Below, piece by piece: positions 61,940 through 64,000 of a DNA stretch of 64,000 nt. Numbering within the stretch: position 1 is the first letter of the stretch; every line of letters begins with the position of its first letter. Source of the stretch: Streptomyces albofaciens JCM 4342 (GTDB taxonomy: Bacteria > Actinomycetota > Actinomycetes > Streptomycetales > Streptomycetaceae); NCBI RefSeq assembly GCF_008634025.1, contig NZ_PDCM01000001.1:3690501-3754500 (forward strand), in the 5' to 3' direction. A program made the translations under genes and the position numbers. The notes below the pieces were generated by a model. That model was given only the letters and a program-made list of their open reading frames with translations, did no database searches and was not told the DNA's origin.

Positions 61940-62692
61940 TCAGCCGCGGCCGAGCAGGCCGGTGAGCAGTTCCTCGACACCGGTGCGCAGTTCGCGCCGG
62001 GTCGGCGGCGTGGCGTGGAACTGTCCGGCGATACAGGAGAAGAGCATGCCGTCGCACCAGGCGAGCACGTTCAGGGCATGCCGTTCGGGTGCGGTGGACC
62101 CGGCCGCGGTCAGCATCGCCACCAGCGGCTCGCGGAACCGCTGTCCGGCCCGGTCGTAGAAGGCGCGCAGTTCGGGGCGCCGGGTGGCCTCCAGGGCCAG
62201 TTCGTACCGGGCGACGGCCAGGTCCCGGTGGCGGGTCAGCGAACGGTGCAGGCCGAGGGAGAGGGCGTCGGCGAGGGCCGCCGGGCCGCTGTCCGCCGCG
62301 CCGGGCATCTCATGGGGTGTCAGGACGGCCGCCTCCCGCTCGGCCAGCCGCCGTACCGCCGTTTCCAGCAGGGCCGCGCGGGTGCGCGCGAGGTTCGAGG
62401 TGGAGCCTTGCGGGAGCCCGGCGGCCTCGTCGACGGCCCGGTGGGTGAGCCCGCGCAGCCCGCGCTCGGCGAGCAGGGACAGCGCGGCGTCGGCGACGCG
62501 GTCGTGGCGGGTCTTGCCGGTCGCGGCCCCGGGAGGAGCGGCCTTGCCGGGGGTGGCCCTGCCGGACGTGGTCTTGCCGGTCGCGGCCCCGAGGGGCGTG
62601 GTCTCACCGGGGGCGGTCCGGTCGGTCGTGGCCCTGTCGTCGGCGGCCTGGTCGGCCGTGGCCTTGTCGGGAGTGGCGGCACTGCGGGTCAT
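61940..62692 (-). CDS. TetR-family regulator with pentapeptide-repeat N-terminal tail
   Basis: 250 aa. Residues 6-60 are eleven pentapeptides (ATPDK, ATADQ, AADDR, ATTDR, TAPGE, TTPLG, AATGK, TTSGR, ATPGK, AAPPG, AATGK). The TetR helix-turn-helix follows at ~62-110 (VADAALSLLAERGLRGLTHR and AVDEAAGLPQGSTSNLARTR). The C-terminal ligand domain has RYELALEATRRPELRAFYDR and CDGMLFSCIAGQFH. Two ACTACANGTGTAGT palindromes between it and the divergent FAD monooxygenase are its probable operators. Whether translation really starts before the tail or at a later start cannot be seen, but no later ATG/GTG with a good site exists before the HTH. Confidence 0.88.
   Translation of the reverse strand: MTRSAATPDKATADQAADDRATTDRTAPGETTPLGAATGKTTSGRATPGKAAPPGAATGKTRHDRVADAALSLLAERGLRGLTHRAVDEAAGLPQGSTSNLARTRAALLETAVRRLAEREAAVLTPHEMPGAADSGPAALADALSLGLHRSLTRHRDLAVARYELALEATRRPELRAFYDRAGQRFREPLVAMLTAAGSTAPERHALNVLAWCDGMLFSCIAGQFHATPPTRRELRTGVEELLTGLLGRG
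62513..62677. repeat. 15-bp imperfect repeat coding for the TetR N-terminal tail, eleven units
   Basis: 165 bp made of eleven 15-bp units in frame; at DNA level the best-conserved units share GGTCTTGCCGGTCGC- and GGCCTTGCCGGGGGT-like sequences. Confidence 0.8.
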
Positions 62693-62714
62693 GGCAGGTG
62701 AGCCTACCGCTGCG

Positions 62715-62758
62715 ACTACACGTGTAGTACCGTCGACGCATGCAACTACAGGTGTAGT
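62715..62758. promoter_or_regulatory. Paired TetR operators
   Basis: ACTACACGTGTAGT (62715-62728, perfect palindrome) and ACTACAGGTGTAGT (62745-62758, one central mismatch) are 30 bp apart centre to centre, i.e. about three helical turns, between the divergent TetR and FAD monooxygenase genes. Confidence 0.85.
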
Positions 62759-62823
62759 CGAAGGAGGGCGACGGCGGGTCCGCCGGGCGTCCGCTCCGAC
62801 TGCCCGGTGCCACGGGAGGGCTC

Positions 62824-64000
62824 ATGCGGCAGCGCACGGCGATCGTCATCGGCGGCGGGATCGGCGGCCTCACCGCCGCCGTCGCCCTGCACCGGCAGGG
62901 CTGGGAGGTCACCGTCCTGGAACGGGCCGCCGCTCTGGAACCCGTCGGGGCCGGTATCGCCCTGGCCGCCAACGCCCAGCGCGCGCTGGACACCATCGAC
63001 GTGGGAGATGCCGTACGCGGCATGGCCGTCCCCCAGTTCAGGGGCGAGATCCGGACTCCGCGCGGCCGACGGCTGGCCCGTACGGACAACGGCGCGGCCG
63101 TGCGGCGCTTCGGCGGCCCCGTCGTGGTCACCCACCGCGCGGAGCTGATCGCCCTGCTCGCCGGGCGGCTGCCCGAAGGGGCCGTACGGACCGGCGCGCC
63201 CGCCGAGGTCGTGGACCCGGGCGACCCCGCGCGACCGGACCACCCGGCCCGCGTCCGCCTCCCGGCCCCGGCCGGAAGCGCCCGCCCCTCCCACCTGACC
63301 GCCGACCTCGTCGTAGCCGCCGACGGCATCCACTCCGCCGCCCGCCGCGCCCTCTTCCCCGGCCACCCCGAGCCCCGCTACGCCGGATTCACCAGCTGGC
63401 GCCTCGTCGTCCCGGCGCTCCGCCGCCCGTACGCCGCGCACGAGACGTGGGGGCCCGGCGGGCTGTGGGGGAGCGTGGCGCTGCACGACGGGCGGGTCTA
63501 CGCCTACGCCACCGCGGCCGTGCCGCCCGGAGGCCGGGCGCCCGACGACGAACGGTCCGAGCTGCTGCGCCGGTTCGGCGGCTGGCACCGGCCGATCCCC
63601 GAGATCCTGGCGGCCGCCGACCCGGCCGCCGTCCTGCGCAACGACGTCCGTACGGCGGCCCGGCCGCTGCCCGCCTGCCACCGCGGCCGGGTCGCCCTGC
63701 TCGGTGACGCCGTGCACCCGATGACGCCCAACCTCGGTCAGGGCGGTTGCCAGGCCATCGAGGACGCGGTCGTGCTGGCGCACCGCGTCGCGTCGGACCG
63801 GCCCCTGGCGGCGGCTCTCGACGCGTACTCACGGGAGCGGCTGCCGCGGACGACGGAGGTAGTGCGCCGGGCGGAGCGCGTCGGCCGCCTCACCACCTGG
63901 CGGTCCGCGCCCGCCGTCCTGCTGCGCGGGGCCGCCATCGCCTGCACCGCGCGGCTCGCCCCGGATCTCGCGCTGCGCCCGCTCGACGGCATCGCCGACT
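62824..64000 (+). CDS. FAD-dependent monooxygenase (partial, runs off the window)
   Basis: At least 392 aa; ATG behind GGGAGGG. The dinucleotide fold is AIVIGGGIGGLTAAVALHRQ, then TVLERA; the second FAD motif is LLGDAVHPMTPNLGQGGCQA preceded by DLVVAADGIHSAARRALFPG (DG motif). This is the group A aromatic monooxygenase (PHBH) family, close to single-component kynurenine- or salicylate-type hydroxylases. It hydroxylates an aromatic or polyketide substrate, unknown here, and is probably repressed by the divergent TetR through the twin operators. The 3' end lies beyond 64000. Confidence 0.9.
   Translation, partial: MRQRTAIVIGGGIGGLTAAVALHRQGWEVTVLERAAALEPVGAGIALAANAQRALDTIDVGDAVRGMAVPQFRGEIRTPRGRRLARTDNGAAVRRFGGPVVVTHRAELIALLAGRLPEGAVRTGAPAEVVDPGDPARPDHPARVRLPAPAGSARPSHLTADLVVAADGIHSAARRALFPGHPEPRYAGFTSWRLVVPALRRPYAAHETWGPGGLWGSVALHDGRVYAYATAAVPPGGRAPDDERSELLRRFGGWHRPIPEILAAADPAAVLRNDVRTAARPLPACHRGRVALLGDAVHPMTPNLGQGGCQAIEDAVVLAHRVASDRPLAAALDAYSRERLPRTTEVVRRAERVGRLTTWRSAPAVLLRGAAIACTARLAPDLALRPLDGIAD

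Overview
The window is chromosomal DNA of a high-GC actinomycete, almost certainly a Streptomyces. GC is around 72% with strong third-position G/C. Many genes have no Shine-Dalgarno but a TANNNT box 6-7 bases before the start (leaderless mRNAs). The families present are typical of the genus: FtsR and GarA-like regulators, DUF881 proteins, DUF5999, HxlR/WYL/MocR/PadR regulators, MatB and a DUF3037 protein. Species cannot be fixed from the sequence alone.

Layout. 1-360: 3' end of an rRNA operon (23S tail, 5S, strong terminator). 541-9112: a conserved actinobacterial block read rightward: CDP-alcohol phosphatidyltransferase, nucleotidyltransferase/phosphomannomutase-like fusion, DUF881 - small basic protein - DUF881, GarA-like FHA protein, FtsR, bifunctional-nuclease-family protein and a second MerR. 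9421-14606: DNA polymerase IV overlapping a convergent PRC-barrel gene, then gcvP behind a tandem glycine riboswitch. 14684-22847: DUF5999, an unknown gene, a GCS2-type ligase, a CPBP protease, PhzF, a class IV aminotransferase facing a MerR gene and its likely promoter, and an MFS exporter. 22926-24133: a broken NTF2-like gene carrying an IS5-family element and a 23-bp internal duplication. 24256-36246: regulator/transporter and regulator/enzyme pairs (MarR-MFS, PadR, EamA, MocR facing PPOX-PaiB, LysR facing EamA), GNAT and GrpB. 36491-39824: matB and an unusual fused acyl-CoA carboxyltransferase. 40059-49589: PPOX, isochorismatase-like, Rieske, S9 peptidase, VOC, AlaA-type aminotransferase facing HxlR, a D-Ala-D-Ala-ligase-like enzyme and a lipoprotein. 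49590-51040: a lower-GC stretch with gene remnants. 51088-55566: WYL regulator divergent from an MFS - double VOC - oxidoreductase cluster. 55816-57032: a HipA-type kinase gene translationally coupled to DUF3037. 57277-64000: two SDRs, aldo/keto reductase, uracil-DNA glycosylase, a lipoprotein, and TetR facing an FAD monooxygenase that runs off the window.

The most unusual property is not one gene but a density of short tandem arrays. I count more than a dozen unrelated arrays with periods of 13, 14, 15, 16, 17, 19, 21, 22, 23, 24 and 25 bp. Most lie in gene-end or intergenic DNA. Three copy the stop codon or the ribosome-binding-site/start region of the adjacent gene, and others lie inside reading frames, where they make penta-, hepta- or octapeptide-type N-terminal tails (TetR, S9 peptidase, carboxyltransferase). 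A likely reading is frequent local slippage or unequal exchange in this strain. The HipA-like kinase/DUF3037 pair is the best candidate for an uncharacterised two-gene system.
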